NCBI RefSeq assembly: GCF_003332275.1 | Contig: NZ_QOVA01000005.1 | Location: 248,001-312,000 of the forward strand | Direction: 5' to 3' | DNA length: 64,000 bases | DNA from: Edaphovirga cremea | GTDB lineage: Bacteria > Pseudomonadota > Gammaproteobacteria > Enterobacterales > Enterobacteriaceae | In this document: one piece after another, positions 16,938-24,695 of the stretch | Layout of the letters: the number at the start of each line of letters is the position of its first letter | How positions within the stretch are numbered: the stretch's first letter is position 1 | The notes under the pieces: model-generated | The model's input: the letters and a program-made list of their open reading frames with translations, nothing else | Told to the model about the DNA's origin: nothing | Database searches by the model: none | Made by a program: the position numbers and the translations under genes

Positions 16938-18204
16938 TTAAAGGACCTTTAGCGCTTATATGCATTTCGTAGAATGGTGAGAAAATCCACTGATAAATTT
17001 TACGATCCTCAAGAAACAAGGTTCCTTCCGCCTTCATTCCATTTTCAAAATTATATGTCTTTAATTTTATCTTAATGTGTTGCTTCAGTGGTCTAACTAA
17101 CACTTTATAATAAGGTGTAGAAGGATTTGCAGCTATACTGGGTGCTCCTCTGTACGTTTGCATTTCCTGAGGTGACGCGGGAGTAGAAGATATGGAAACT
17201 ATACGTGATGAAAACTGCCCATACTTTTGGTGAGGATACGCATCATAGCGAATGTTTACGATATCGCCTGTTTTGATGTAAGGTAGCGCTTCGTTGGTAA
17301 CCCAAAAAATCACATAGAAAGAATCAACCTTACCGGGCTTGAGTTGAAAAAGACTGTCGCCCTCTCTTACCATTTGGCCCTCAGTTACACTGATTGAATC
17401 AACAAAGCCATCAGATGCGGCTCTAACAACAAATTCTCCATCGACATCATTTTTCGAGACGTCTCGTTTTAATTCTAACTCCTGCATTTCGAACTGATAT
17501 ATTTTATTATCAAAATCCGATGACTGTGTTTTTATTTCACTATTAATTCTAGATATTTGAATCTCATAATTTCCCTTAATGCTCATCAGGTCTGAAATAC
17601 TATTTTGTTGTTGGAAATAGGTTGTGGCCTGACTAGATAATTGATCCTTTGTTATCAGTCTTCTCAAATGATAATTTTTATAATCATCATAGTTTCTTTT
17701 CATAATCATGCCACCCTCCTCAGCACGTGACAAAATTTTGGAGGACAATTCGAGCGCGGATATATACTGTTCAAGTTCAACTTTAAGGGTATTAAGAGTA
17801 ACCTCCTTGTTTTTTTTTAACCCTGATATAATGCTGTTAACTTTCTCTATCTGTGATTCTAAATCATTCCTCTGGCCTAAGTTATAAGAACCATGTCGGG
17901 TGCTCTTGCTTACATCTATTCTCATCAGTTCATCACCCTTCTTCACAAAACCATGGGGCGAAGCGATTATTTCCGAAGCAAAACCTTGGACACCGGAGTA
18001 TATAATTATTCCACGAGGATGAGAGGTGACTTCACCGGACACAATCATTCTTCTGGTATAGCTTCCAAAAGTAATGAATAAAATGAAAATGCATAGCAAT
18101 AAACCTATAATAAATGATACTAGCCATGCTGGAATTCCCCTGATCAACAGGGCATGACCACTCCAGTTTTTTCCCTTTACATCATAGACTTCTTTTCGAA
18201 ACAC
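16930..18204 (-). CDS. HlyD/CvaA-like membrane fusion protein
   Basis: Encodes 424 residues. A short cytoplasmic N-terminus is followed by one membrane helix near residues 28-50. Two lipoyl half-motifs ('VSGEVTSHPRGIIIYSG' and 'EFVVRAASDGFVDSISV') flank a long helical hairpin (about 110-250). Then comes a beta-barrel part with 'GDIVNIRYDAYPHQKYG', typical of CvaA/HlyD adaptors of type I secretion. It bridges the ABC exporter to TolC across the periplasm. The gene overlaps the exporter gene and lies 24 bases after the GT2 gene. Confidence 0.93.
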   Translation of the reverse strand: MFRKEVYDVKGKNWSGHALLIRGIPAWLVSFIIGLLLCIFILFITFGSYTRRMIVSGEVTSHPRGIIIYSGVQGFASEIIASPHGFVKKGDELMRIDVSKSTRHGSYNLGQRNDLESQIEKVNSIISGLKKNKEVTLNTLKVELEQYISALELSSKILSRAEEGGMIMKRNYDDYKNYHLRRLITKDQLSSQATTYFQQQNSISDLMSIKGNYEIQISRINSEIKTQSSDFDNKIYQFEMQELELKRDVSKNDVDGEFVVRAASDGFVDSISVTEGQMVREGDSLFQLKPGKVDSFYVIFWVTNEALPYIKTGDIVNIRYDAYPHQKYGQFSSRIVSISSTPASPQEMQTYRGAPSIAANPSTPYYKVLVRPLKQHIKIKLKTYNFENGMKAEGTLFLEDRKIYQWIFSPFYEMHISAKGPLNE

Positions 18205-18228
18205 AATAGCTCCACTTATATTGTCAAA

Positions 18229-19233
18229 CTATTTTTCTAATAGACAACGAATTTCAGATTTTATTCTCTCGAAAGACTGAGGGCTTATTACTTCGGTGAT
18301 GAACTCATCACTCGATAACTGTTCGATGTTGCTAATGTAATCATCTATTTTTTTATACATTGCAGGAGAATCTTTATGTAAAAGAAAGTGTGCTGCGGCA
18401 TAAATCTTTGCTATTTCTTTGCATGGATAATGAACGATTACATCAGAGGATTTGTTTAACACCTCTTCATACAATCCTTCATCAAGCATTTCGATCATGT
18501 ATCTGCACACAACATTCAAACAGTAAACTTCATGTTCTGTATCAAAGGGAAGATGCTTGTGAAAAAAAAATCTCATTATATCAATTCGTTTTGGATCCGT
18601 TTTCTCAATGTATCTTAATAAAAAAAATTTCCACCTTAAATTTTCAGGCTCGGCTATAATTTGCCTGTCTAACAACACTTTATTCCTCAATTTTTTTTCT
18701 TCGCAGAGAAGTTTACCAAGGTAGCCTGTATGCTCAATGATTATTGATGGGGTATGGATATTTTTGCTATTCTCCTCAAATAGATATTCATGTACACATC
18801 CTACATAACGTAACCCCTTTCTTATTCTAAACAAGCGAGGGTTATTGCGTAATAACTGACCATTGAGGTTGTTAATCAATGGCGAGTAAAGTGCTTCACT
18901 GTCTGTATTGAATAATTCTAAAACCTCAGACCTGAAATTTTTTTGAGAATCCTGCGATAGGTATTCATCAGAGTCCAGCATAAAACAAATTTCACTGTTT
19001 GTTTTTTCAATCCCATAATTTCTAGCTGCTGAAAAATCATTGCACCATGGAAAATGATGAACATTAATAATTGCGCCAGAACTTTTATAGTTTAAATTTA
19101 ACGCAGAGTTACTTGTATTAACGATTATGATTTCATCGGTTTGTTTATCTACGGAATTTATAGCCCTGTTAAGATATTCAGAATTGTTATCTGCTATGAT
19201 GACTACGCTAATACATTTGTTAAAATATTGCAT
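18229..19233 (-). CDS. GT-A glycosyltransferase family 2-like (SunS-type)
   Basis: Encodes 334 residues from the ATG at 19233, preceded by GGAGAAAG; a longer ORF start would overlap the upstream gene. The opening 'ISVVIIADNNSEYLNRAINSV' and 'DEIIIVNTSNS' are GT2 nucleotide-binding strands. 'FPWCNDFSAARNYGIE' and 'CFMLDSDEY' (metal-binding D-S-D at about 87-89) complete the GT-A core. The C-terminal ~200 residues are helical, with TPR-like spacing. This architecture resembles SunS-like enzymes that put sugar on bacteriocin cysteines or serines. Its stop-to-start spacing with the TcdA/B-like gene is one base, so both should act on the same substrate, presumably the Ser/Gly-rich peptide. Confidence 0.85.
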   Translation of the reverse strand: MQYFNKCISVVIIADNNSEYLNRAINSVDKQTDEIIIVNTSNSALNLNYKSSGAIINVHHFPWCNDFSAARNYGIEKTNSEICFMLDSDEYLSQDSQKNFRSEVLELFNTDSEALYSPLINNLNGQLLRNNPRLFRIRKGLRYVGCVHEYLFEENSKNIHTPSIIIEHTGYLGKLLCEEKKLRNKVLLDRQIIAEPENLRWKFFLLRYIEKTDPKRIDIMRFFFHKHLPFDTEHEVYCLNVVCRYMIEMLDEGLYEEVLNKSSDVIVHYPCKEIAKIYAAAHFLLHKDSPAMYKKIDDYISNIEQLSSDEFITEVISPQSFERIKSEIRCLLEK

Positions 19234-19234
19234 T

Positions 19235-20569
19235 TCACTTTCTCCACTCTGAAATTCTGCCGAATGGTGTATCAAGTGTTTGTCGTGTAATCCCTATACC
19301 AGTAGACTCGTTTTGTAGTTTTTTTACTAAATCATTTAAATTAACAGTACCTTTAACTATTAGAATTTTTCGTAGAAAGCGAATAATAGTCTGAACAATC
19401 ATGTCTGGCCCCGTAAGCTTCATCGTGGCATAAGTTGAGTCATCCAAGCGATCCTTACGATATTGAATTGGCAGAAATGAATTGATTTTACTTTTTTCTG
19501 GGTCAGATCGGAATGAAAAGAGTTGTCCGCTTTCCTCAATATGCTTGTATGAACGGATTATTTTTTTCAATAATAAACGATTCAGCCTAGAATCGGCTTC
19601 TGAGCAGATGATATTACTGAAAAAAATCCCTTCCATAAAGGGAAGAGTGCTTAGAGATACCAGTCCTTTATATACATACACATCACCTAACGCCTGAAGT
19701 TGCAACCTGTAGTCTTCGTGTAGATCTTTACATATAAATTCAATTACGTCTTTTTTTGTTTTCTCGTCAACATCCGGTAACGTTAGTGAAAAATATTTAA
19801 TGGCTTCTAGAAAATCTTTTCTTCCTTCAAATTTTAATAAAAAAGCAGCTGATTTGAGTATGCTTAAAGATTCATTTTCTAACAAACTCCTTTCTTTAAG
19901 ATAAGAGTTTGTGTTGATGAAATTAATATTTATATCAGGCAAGGTATCCACGTCAATATAAACCCCCCCATACTTCCTTAAAGCTAGAAGCCTGATAATA
20001 TCGCTTGCACATGCCAAGTTCCCACGAAGGATAAGCTCGCAATAATATGCTTTTCTCAGCAAATCATGTTCACCATGGAAAAGATCTCTTATTTTTTTCT
20101 GTTTTATATTTTTAGGGATGGTTATCGAATTTTTTGAAACATAAGGTTGATGTGTAATTTTGTTTTTATTCAAAAATTCCATAGCCAGAATATTGAATTC
20201 AGACTCCCTTAACCCATCATTCCAGATGTAATAGAAGGCTTCATTACGAATCTGCAATAACTTATCTTCCATTTCATCTTTATCTGGATACATCTTTGAA
20301 ATATTCAAATACAAACACTCTTGAAAATGTTTACATATTTCTGACTCTTCATCCTGCCAAAGAATTATATTCTTTTCTGGGTTGGAAAATTTCCATACGC
20401 GGATATATAACTCTACATCAGGAATGGTAGGCCCAATCCAGACAAAATGAAGAATATCCGGCACTTTTACTTTATTAAAGTCAAGTCGCAAAGATGATAA
20501 TTCTTTATAAAACTCATCTGTTCTAGCGCACGTATCTGTTAGTTTCTCCTCAACCGAACAGCTTAGCAT
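19235..20569 (-). CDS. TcdA/TcdB-like (GT44-type) glycosyltransferase
   Basis: Encodes 444 residues. The toxin-type glucosyltransferase signature is readable: 'ILHFVWIGPTIP' (39-50, with the conserved Trp), 'CASDIIRLLALRKYGGVYIDVDTLP' across 187-211, and its D-x-D at 206-208 that would hold Mn and UDP-sugar. No protease, translocation or repeat domain follows, so this is a free-standing enzyme rather than a toxin. Strongly AT-rich. In this operon the likely target is the bacteriocin precursor rather than host Rho GTPases. The family is well supported; the substrate is inferred from position. Confidence 0.86.
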   Translation of the reverse strand: MLSCSVEEKLTDTCARTDEFYKELSSLRLDFNKVKVPDILHFVWIGPTIPDVELYIRVWKFSNPEKNIILWQDEESEICKHFQECLYLNISKMYPDKDEMEDKLLQIRNEAFYYIWNDGLRESEFNILAMEFLNKNKITHQPYVSKNSITIPKNIKQKKIRDLFHGEHDLLRKAYYCELILRGNLACASDIIRLLALRKYGGVYIDVDTLPDININFINTNSYLKERSLLENESLSILKSAAFLLKFEGRKDFLEAIKYFSLTLPDVDEKTKKDVIEFICKDLHEDYRLQLQALGDVYVYKGLVSLSTLPFMEGIFFSNIICSEADSRLNRLLLKKIIRSYKHIEESGQLFSFRSDPEKSKINSFLPIQYRKDRLDDSTYATMKLTGPDMIVQTIIRFLRKILIVKGTVNLNDLVKKLQNESTGIGITRQTLDTPFGRISEWRK

Positions 20570-20619
20570 ATATAATTATTTCCCTGAACTGAGGTGTTAA
20601 ATTATTAGGTGTAAAAATT

Positions 20620-20862
20620 TTATCTCAAGAGTGATTCAATGATTGTTGAAAACCCGACATCCCCACTAAAATCTTTGAGGCTGTTTGTGTTTATGCCTGT
20701 CAATTCGTTAGCTTTAAGGATTGCATCCTCTCGACTTTGTGCTTTAAAGTCGACCCTTGCATATCCTTCATCTGCTAATTTGTCGGCTTTTGATCTTTTT
20801 AATTTTGCCAATTCAACTAGCATGTAGGTTTTGTCATTGAAAAATAAAACATAGTCTTTCAT
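20620..20862 (-). CDS. Small conserved-looking protein of the bacteriocin operon
   Basis: Encodes 80 residues from an ATG preceded by AAGGAT. It is soluble with no membrane segment: 'DYVLFFNDKTYMLVELAKLKRSKADKLADEGY' then 'FKAQSREDAILKANELTG' and a C-terminal 'FSTIIESLLR'. It lies between the precursor's terminator-like hairpin and the TcdA/B-like gene, so it is expressed with the modification genes. It could be a leader-binding or chaperone-like partner for glycosylation or an immunity protein. Most microcin immunity proteins are membrane proteins, which argues against immunity. No family recognised. Confidence 0.62.
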   Translation of the reverse strand: MKDYVLFFNDKTYMLVELAKLKRSKADKLADEGYARVDFKAQSREDAILKANELTGINTNSLKDFSGDVGFSTIIESLLR

Positions 20863-20887
20863 AAGTTATCCTTACATATTCAAAATT

Positions 20888-20914
20888 AAAAAGCGGGAGA
20901 GTTTTCACTCCCCC
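20888..20914 (-). terminator. Attenuator-like intrinsic terminator after the precursor gene
   Basis: On the minus strand an 8-bp stem (GGGGGAGT / ACTCTCCC, one G-T pair) closed by a GAAA tetraloop is followed by GC and five Ts. It lies between the precursor stop (20935) and the next gene (20862). Such a partial terminator lets far more precursor than processing enzyme be made. Confidence 0.77.
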
Positions 20915-20934
20915 ACATTGCAATTGTTTAAAAA

Positions 20935-21207
20935 TTAATTTTTACCGTTTCCTGGTCGTCCACCACCAGTGCAACCTCCACTGCTGCCTAAGGAGCCAGC
21001 CTGACCAAAATTATAGGCCTGACTTCCGCTTCCTCGGTTCGACTGCTGGTAACTGTTGCCCTGATAATTGCTGCCTGATGACCCACAGCTGGACGATGAA
21101 CTACTACCAGAACATGAACTGTTGGACCCTTGTCCCCCACCGTTGTTACCGTTGTTACTGCCAGCACCTGAAACATGCTTTAATAATGCATCATCTATCT
21201 GTTTCAT
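20935..21207 (-). CDS. Gly/Ser/Asn-rich microcin precursor with GA-type leader
   Basis: Encodes 90 residues from the ATG at 21207, seven bases after AAGGA; an ATG two codons earlier is too close to that site. The leader 'MKQIDDALLKHVSGAG' matches C39-processed leaders (hydrophobic residues at fixed spacing, then V-S-G-A). Cleavage after G-A would leave a 75-residue core. The core is mostly Gly, Ser and Asn, has three Cys (NSSCSG, SSCGSS, GGCTGG), Tyr/Gln-rich patches and a basic tail 'GRPGNGKN'. A hydroxyl-rich core beside two glycosyltransferases and a peptidase-exporter strongly suggests a glycosylated bacteriocin. The composition recalls microcin B17, but no heterocycle-forming enzymes are present. 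The mature structure and target are unknown. Confidence 0.82.
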   Translation of the reverse strand: MKQIDDALLKHVSGAGSNNGNNGGGQGSNSSCSGSSSSSSCGSSGSNYQGNSYQQSNRGSGSQAYNFGQAGSLGSSGGCTGGGRPGNGKN

Positions 21208-21413
21208 CAACATTTCCTTTGTTTAATTTTACTGACTCATCTTTACGAAAAACTTAATATATCAGTTAACCTAATATATTTTACTCAACAAAAACGTGAC
21301 GCTTATCGCATAAATGTTTCGTGCTTCGTTCGCCGAAAGTCACTGGAGAATTTTCCTTCGGTATAAATGGGGTCAGTTTGGATATCGAAAAGTATGGTAA
21401 GTTAAGCCCATTT

Positions 21414-21632
21414 TTAACCACAATCCGTCAAGGGTATATGACCCAATCTCTGATGTATGAAATCAATTAACGTTCTTGGCTTGGCGGGCAGATATCGACT
21501 GTTTGAGTAGAGTGCAAACAATTGCAACGGTGCCACTGCTTGCTCAAATTCGATCTCCATTAACTGACCATCGGTAATACTGGATTGGCAGGTTTTTTTA
21601 GTCATACTGAAATGATTATTATACCCATCCAT
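21414..21632 (-). pseudogene. Remnant of a LysR-type regulator (C-terminal end)
   Basis: The minus-strand frame includes 'ITDGQLMEIEFEQAVAPLQLFALYSNSRYLPAKPRTLIDFIHQRLG', the usual last ~45 residues of a LysR substrate-binding domain (P-L-x-x-x-A-L-Y ... R-Y-L-P-A-K-x-R-x-x-I-D-F). Nothing upstream encodes the rest of the domain or the HTH. The fragment probably marks a recombination edge between the bacteriocin operon and the degraded zone to its right. Confidence 0.6.
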
Positions 21633-22007
21633 ACTGTTGCTAAGGCTTTACTGGAATTCATGTCTGGAAAGGTGCAACCTTGGAAACTCGACGAAAAGAA
21701 ATCATTCATTAACTACTGCCATGATTTAAGCTATGTTTTTGATGATTTAGACGGGTTTGCGAATGACCCTCAATTCCCGCATAAAGGCGAATTATATTCG
21801 GGAGGGTTTGATTTATACACATCAATCTATAATGTGGCCAATATCATCGCCAGTCATTGCCGTAATATTCCTGAGTTATGCAATAGGGAAATTACTCTAG
21901 AATTAGACGAGACTTACGATGAAGCAAATAATATTGTTAAATATAACCTCACAGTTCCTTTAGGGGTCCGACCCCTGCTGACAACGAAGGGATTTATCTT
22001 TCTTTAG
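21612..22007 (+). CDS. Unknown protein with a probably altered C-terminus
   Basis: Encodes up to 131 residues from the ATG at 21612. Residues 1-118 look like a genuine soluble protein ('LSYVFDDLDGFANDPQFPHKGELYSGGFDLYTSIYNVANIIASH', 'ITLELDETYDEANNIVKYNLTVPL'). After 'TVPL' the frame becomes low-quality and stops, while the next frame continues 'ADNEGIYLSLGLEAAAHE', so a frameshift or insertion near 21960-21990 has probably broken it. It lies divergent from the bacteriocin operon and could once have been an immunity or accessory gene. No family recognised. Confidence 0.48.
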   Translation: MIIIPIHTVAKALLEFMSGKVQPWKLDEKKSFINYCHDLSYVFDDLDGFANDPQFPHKGELYSGGFDLYTSIYNVANIIASHCRNIPELCNREITLELDETYDEANNIVKYNLTVPLGVRPLLTTKGFIFL

Positions 22008-22377
22008 GTTTAGAAGCCGCAGCTCATGAGGTGGTTCACGCCAGGCTGCACACTTCCTTTCACAGATTGGGATTTACCCGAAAAGTACCCAATACTTTTC
22101 TGTACCGCCTAACTTACTCAGGTGGCACCGGTCTCCTCATTTTGGGGGTTGTCTACAGACTCCCAGAAGCACACTAAATGCCATCAGATTGTTCATTACT
22201 TCTTTATATAATTCAAAAAACGCTGTTATCTATTGTGCATTCATAACAATTCTTGACGGTGAGAAATATATATTTATTTTTATCATCGCCATTGATAATG
22301 ATTGCTTTAAAATGTAGAGTAATCACGGAATACTACATAATTGAATTTTTTAAGGTCGAAGAAAGGAGGCGGAAAAA
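22008..22377. other. Gene-free stretch
   Basis: No supported gene. The first ~60 bases continue the shifted frame of the preceding gene. The rest is AT-rich and ends in a strong ribosome-binding site (AAAGGAGGCGG) serving the small ORF at 22378. Confidence 0.5.
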
Positions 22378-22539
22378 ATGGTTGAAATAATGGTAACTAT
22401 TAAGTTGATAAAGGTAACGCAAAACATTCCAGCTAAAAGCAACAATGACGCCAACCAACAAGATAAATCGTCATACGATGATCTTGCCCATCTTGGGTTT
22501 GTTGCAATTGCAAATGAAAGGGAGAGATATCGAGAATAA
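22378..22539 (+). CDS. Small ORF with strong ribosome-binding site
   Basis: Encodes 53 residues ('MVEIMVTIKLIKVTQNIPAK ...' ending in RERYRE). An AAAGGAGGCGG ribosome-binding site precedes the ATG. Composition is protein-like, but no family is recognised. It may be the 5' part of a longer gene interrupted downstream, because a coding fragment in another frame follows at 22686. Confidence 0.35.
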   Translation: MVEIMVTIKLIKVTQNIPAKSNNDANQQDKSSYDDLAHLGFVAIANERERYRE

Positions 22540-22685
22540 CTGCGTGCGACGCCCAATGCCCCTTACTTGGTGGGGCAGAACGAGTGACTCATTTTTAATG
22601 AATAATCAAGGTGATCCTGATCCTGATAATGTCTACTACAAGCAGAGGTTTAATTTACAACACACTCCGGATGTGTTAACAATAG

Positions 22686-22931
22686 TTCACTTTTACAGCC
22701 AGGAGTTCTCTCAGGTTAGATATAACGGCCTCCCCCTCTCCTTTTTATACCATCAAGCAAGATAAGGAAGGACAATACATCGCCGAAGGCAACAACAGAA
22801 ATGGAACAGAAAATTTCTTACAGCTCTACATGAAAATAAAAAACTCACGTGATTATCATATTGTAAGGACACATCCTTCCCATCCTGAATTCGATGAAGA
22901 TGTTGATGTAATAATCTTTCGTGTAAGGTAA
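22686..22931 (+). pseudogene. 3' fragment of an unknown gene
   Basis: From the stop at 22683 the frame is open to TAA at 22929, with convincing composition: 'FYTIKQDKEGQYIAEGNNRNG', 'NFLQLYMKIKNSRDYHIVRTHPSHPEFDEDVDVIIFRVR'. No start codon suits it, so it looks like the surviving C-terminal part of a gene whose N-terminus was lost or frameshifted. It is a beta-rich fragment of unknown family. Together with the small ORF at 22378 it may represent one broken gene. Confidence 0.38.
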
Positions 22932-23005
22932 AGAGTATTCGCTGGGAACAGACAGTAAAACCCAAATTTCGTTTTGGGGCTTTTACTGTGGACTTAACTT
23001 AAAGG

Positions 23006-24256
23006 TCACTTATCGACTCCTACCTGTAAATCTATCAAAAACCGCAATTCCTTCTGAATGATAGTATTGAGATAGGTTAAAGCCGTAAATGATAATTTCT
23101 GGTCAGAAAATGTCAGTTGATTTGTCGATCCATGCACAATCTCTGACCTTAAAGTGTAGATTTTCTTAAACGTCGCTTTAATCTGACGTCGGTCAGCCAT
23201 TCCTTTGCCTATCAGGTACGCGCATCTGTCGGCTAAGGCGCTGGTCAGGTTGCCTTCATTTTTATCCCCCTCGCCCAGTAACGCTTCTAACCCCATGCAG
23301 ATTTGAATGAATGACATGGTATTGTCGGTCATAAATTTGGAGTTCATATACCAGTCAATGGCGGATTTAATGCGCTTGGCTTCAGGGGTATCATTGGCCA
23401 AAAGACTATCCGTAGATTCTACGATGGTTGTGATTGTTTCAACCCAAGCATCGAAACCGTTATTGTCTTTACTAACATTAATATTTTTTAGATCACTAAG
23501 GTATTTTGACATTGCCAGCGGTAGGGTATGGCTTTGGATTTCTTTTTGATAGTCTAGGTTAGTTATCTCAACATGAAAGACATCAATCTCATGTTTATTT
23601 ATTGCGTGTCGATGTATACTGCGCCCTTGGGGAAATAACATTGGCAAATGTTGTAATATTTTTTTGGTTAGAAGGAAATAAACAAAAATATTTAATGCCA
23701 GGTAAGGTTCTTTCATAAAGGAGTCGTCACTAAATGGCGTATAATAGCCTTTTGATGTAACAGTCACCGTCGTTACATTTTTGTCATTTTGACCGGAACT
23801 TGGATCGGCTTGCCGTTCGACTGTAATGTGATCTGTGGTGACGATAGGTAATGAGATATGTTTCAGGAAAAACGTCACAGTATTATTGCCGGGTATCTGC
23901 TGGAAGTAAGTAAATATAAAGTCTGTCAACTTAGTTAAGTCACATTCTGGCAAGTCTTTGAGCAAGAGGTTTTCGGTTTGTTTCGCGTTGATGTAGTGAA
24001 AATAGTAAAAAATCGCATCGTCATAGGCGGTGAATATGATGTATAGATCAATTTTATAGCTTTTGTGCTTATTTAATTCATCTTTCAGAGATTCCAATCT
24101 CTCTATGTGTTTACCAATATCATCTGCCTTTTTATCATAACTCTCTGTGCTTTTACCAAAATTTAACTGGTCGTTTTCTATATAGGTATCAAGTAAACAT
24201 GATTTTATAATATCTTTCAATTTATTGACCTTATTTGGATGCAGAGGCTCTCTCAT
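23006..24256 (-). CDS. ApeA-like HEPN domain protein, candidate abortive-infection RNase
   Basis: Encodes 416 residues from the ATG at 24256, preceded by AAGGAAAA; the longer ORF start at 24304 lacks a ribosome-binding site. Residues 1-270 are a mixed alpha/beta sensor-like part of unknown family. The C-terminal ~130 residues fit ApeA-type HEPN domains: 'FIQICMGLEALLGEGDKNEGNLTSALADRCAYLIGK', then 'IYTLRSEIVHG' with the R-x4-H catalytic motif, and a final helix. HEPN proteins of this build cut tRNA or other RNA when triggered by phage. It stands alone on the minus strand among remnants and defence-like genes. The domain is well supported; activity is inferred. Confidence 0.77.
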   Translation of the reverse strand: MREPLHPNKVNKLKDIIKSCLLDTYIENDQLNFGKSTESYDKKADDIGKHIERLESLKDELNKHKSYKIDLYIIFTAYDDAIFYYFHYINAKQTENLLLKDLPECDLTKLTDFIFTYFQQIPGNNTVTFFLKHISLPIVTTDHITVERQADPSSGQNDKNVTTVTVTSKGYYTPFSDDSFMKEPYLALNIFVYFLLTKKILQHLPMLFPQGRSIHRHAINKHEIDVFHVEITNLDYQKEIQSHTLPLAMSKYLSDLKNINVSKDNNGFDAWVETITTIVESTDSLLANDTPEAKRIKSAIDWYMNSKFMTDNTMSFIQICMGLEALLGEGDKNEGNLTSALADRCAYLIGKGMADRRQIKATFKKIYTLRSEIVHGSTNQLTFSDQKLSFTALTYLNTIIQKELRFLIDLQVGVDK

Positions 24257-24650
24257 GAATTTTTCCTTTTTCAATGCTGTATATATCCATCGTGGTATGT
24301 GCATTTTACCTGACGGCTTGCTGATTTTATCGTCGTGGCATCAAATAGCCAGCACTTCAAGTCCTTGCGTATTGTGTTCGATTGGCTTTACCCGCAGAGT
24401 GCCAACTTCTCGACTCACGCCCTGAATATCTGCTATAATCCGTTATGTCTCAGTGGCTTGCATACCGATTAGGACAGGCGATCGGGGCGTGTCGGGCGCG
24501 TTACGTCCCGATCGCCACCCCGCATTTATTGGCTTTATCCCTCCAGTACCGGAAACTCCCAAAAAATAGCCCGTTTCGAAAATGACCGATCACCGATTTA
24601 TTGTGATCGACCATCGCCGCCGATTGCGTCAAAATAATCCGATCCAGTCC
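24257..24650. other. Intergenic stretch with plasmid-type sequence
   Basis: No gene is supported. It contains the perfect-looking inverted repeat at 24477-24516 and leads into the 7-bp tandem repeats in front of the ResD-like gene, the position where F-like plasmids carry their resolution site. Confidence 0.4.
24477..24516. repeat. 14-bp inverted repeat, possible resolution-site element
   Basis: GGCGATCGGGGCGT (24477-24490) faces ACGTCCCGATCGCC (24503-24516) with 13 of 14 positions complementary and a 12-base spacer. It lies 180 bases upstream of a ResD-like recombinase remnant, where such an enzyme would bind. No T-run follows on either strand, so it is unlikely to be a terminator. Confidence 0.6.
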
Positions 24651-24690
24651 AGATTGCAGATTGCAGATTGCAGATTGCAGATTGCAGATT
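24651..24690. repeat. Tandem repeat, 7-bp unit AGATTGC, 5.7 copies
   Basis: Forty bases of perfect AGATTGC repeats directly before the likely start (24696) of the ResD-like gene. The unit is not a multiple of three, so copy-number change would shift any frame read through it; an ORF opening at 24582 does read through. It may instead only change promoter or ribosome-site spacing. Confidence 0.97.
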
Positions 24691-24695
24691 TTAAA

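Noticed and set aside
19235-20569. Host-directed large clostridial-type toxin
   Set aside because: Only the glycosyltransferase domain is present; no cysteine protease, translocation or receptor-binding parts follow.
20935-21207. Microcin B17-type thiazole/oxazole peptide
   Set aside because: The core is Gly/Ser/Cys-rich like microcin B17, but no cyclodehydratase or dehydrogenase genes lie in the operon; glycosyltransferases are present instead.
22445-22765. 106-codon plus-strand ORF
   Set aside because: Its translation is incoherent and it overlaps in another frame the better fragments at 22378-22539 and 22686-22931.
24651-24690. CRISPR array
   Set aside because: The unit is only 7 bp with no spacers.
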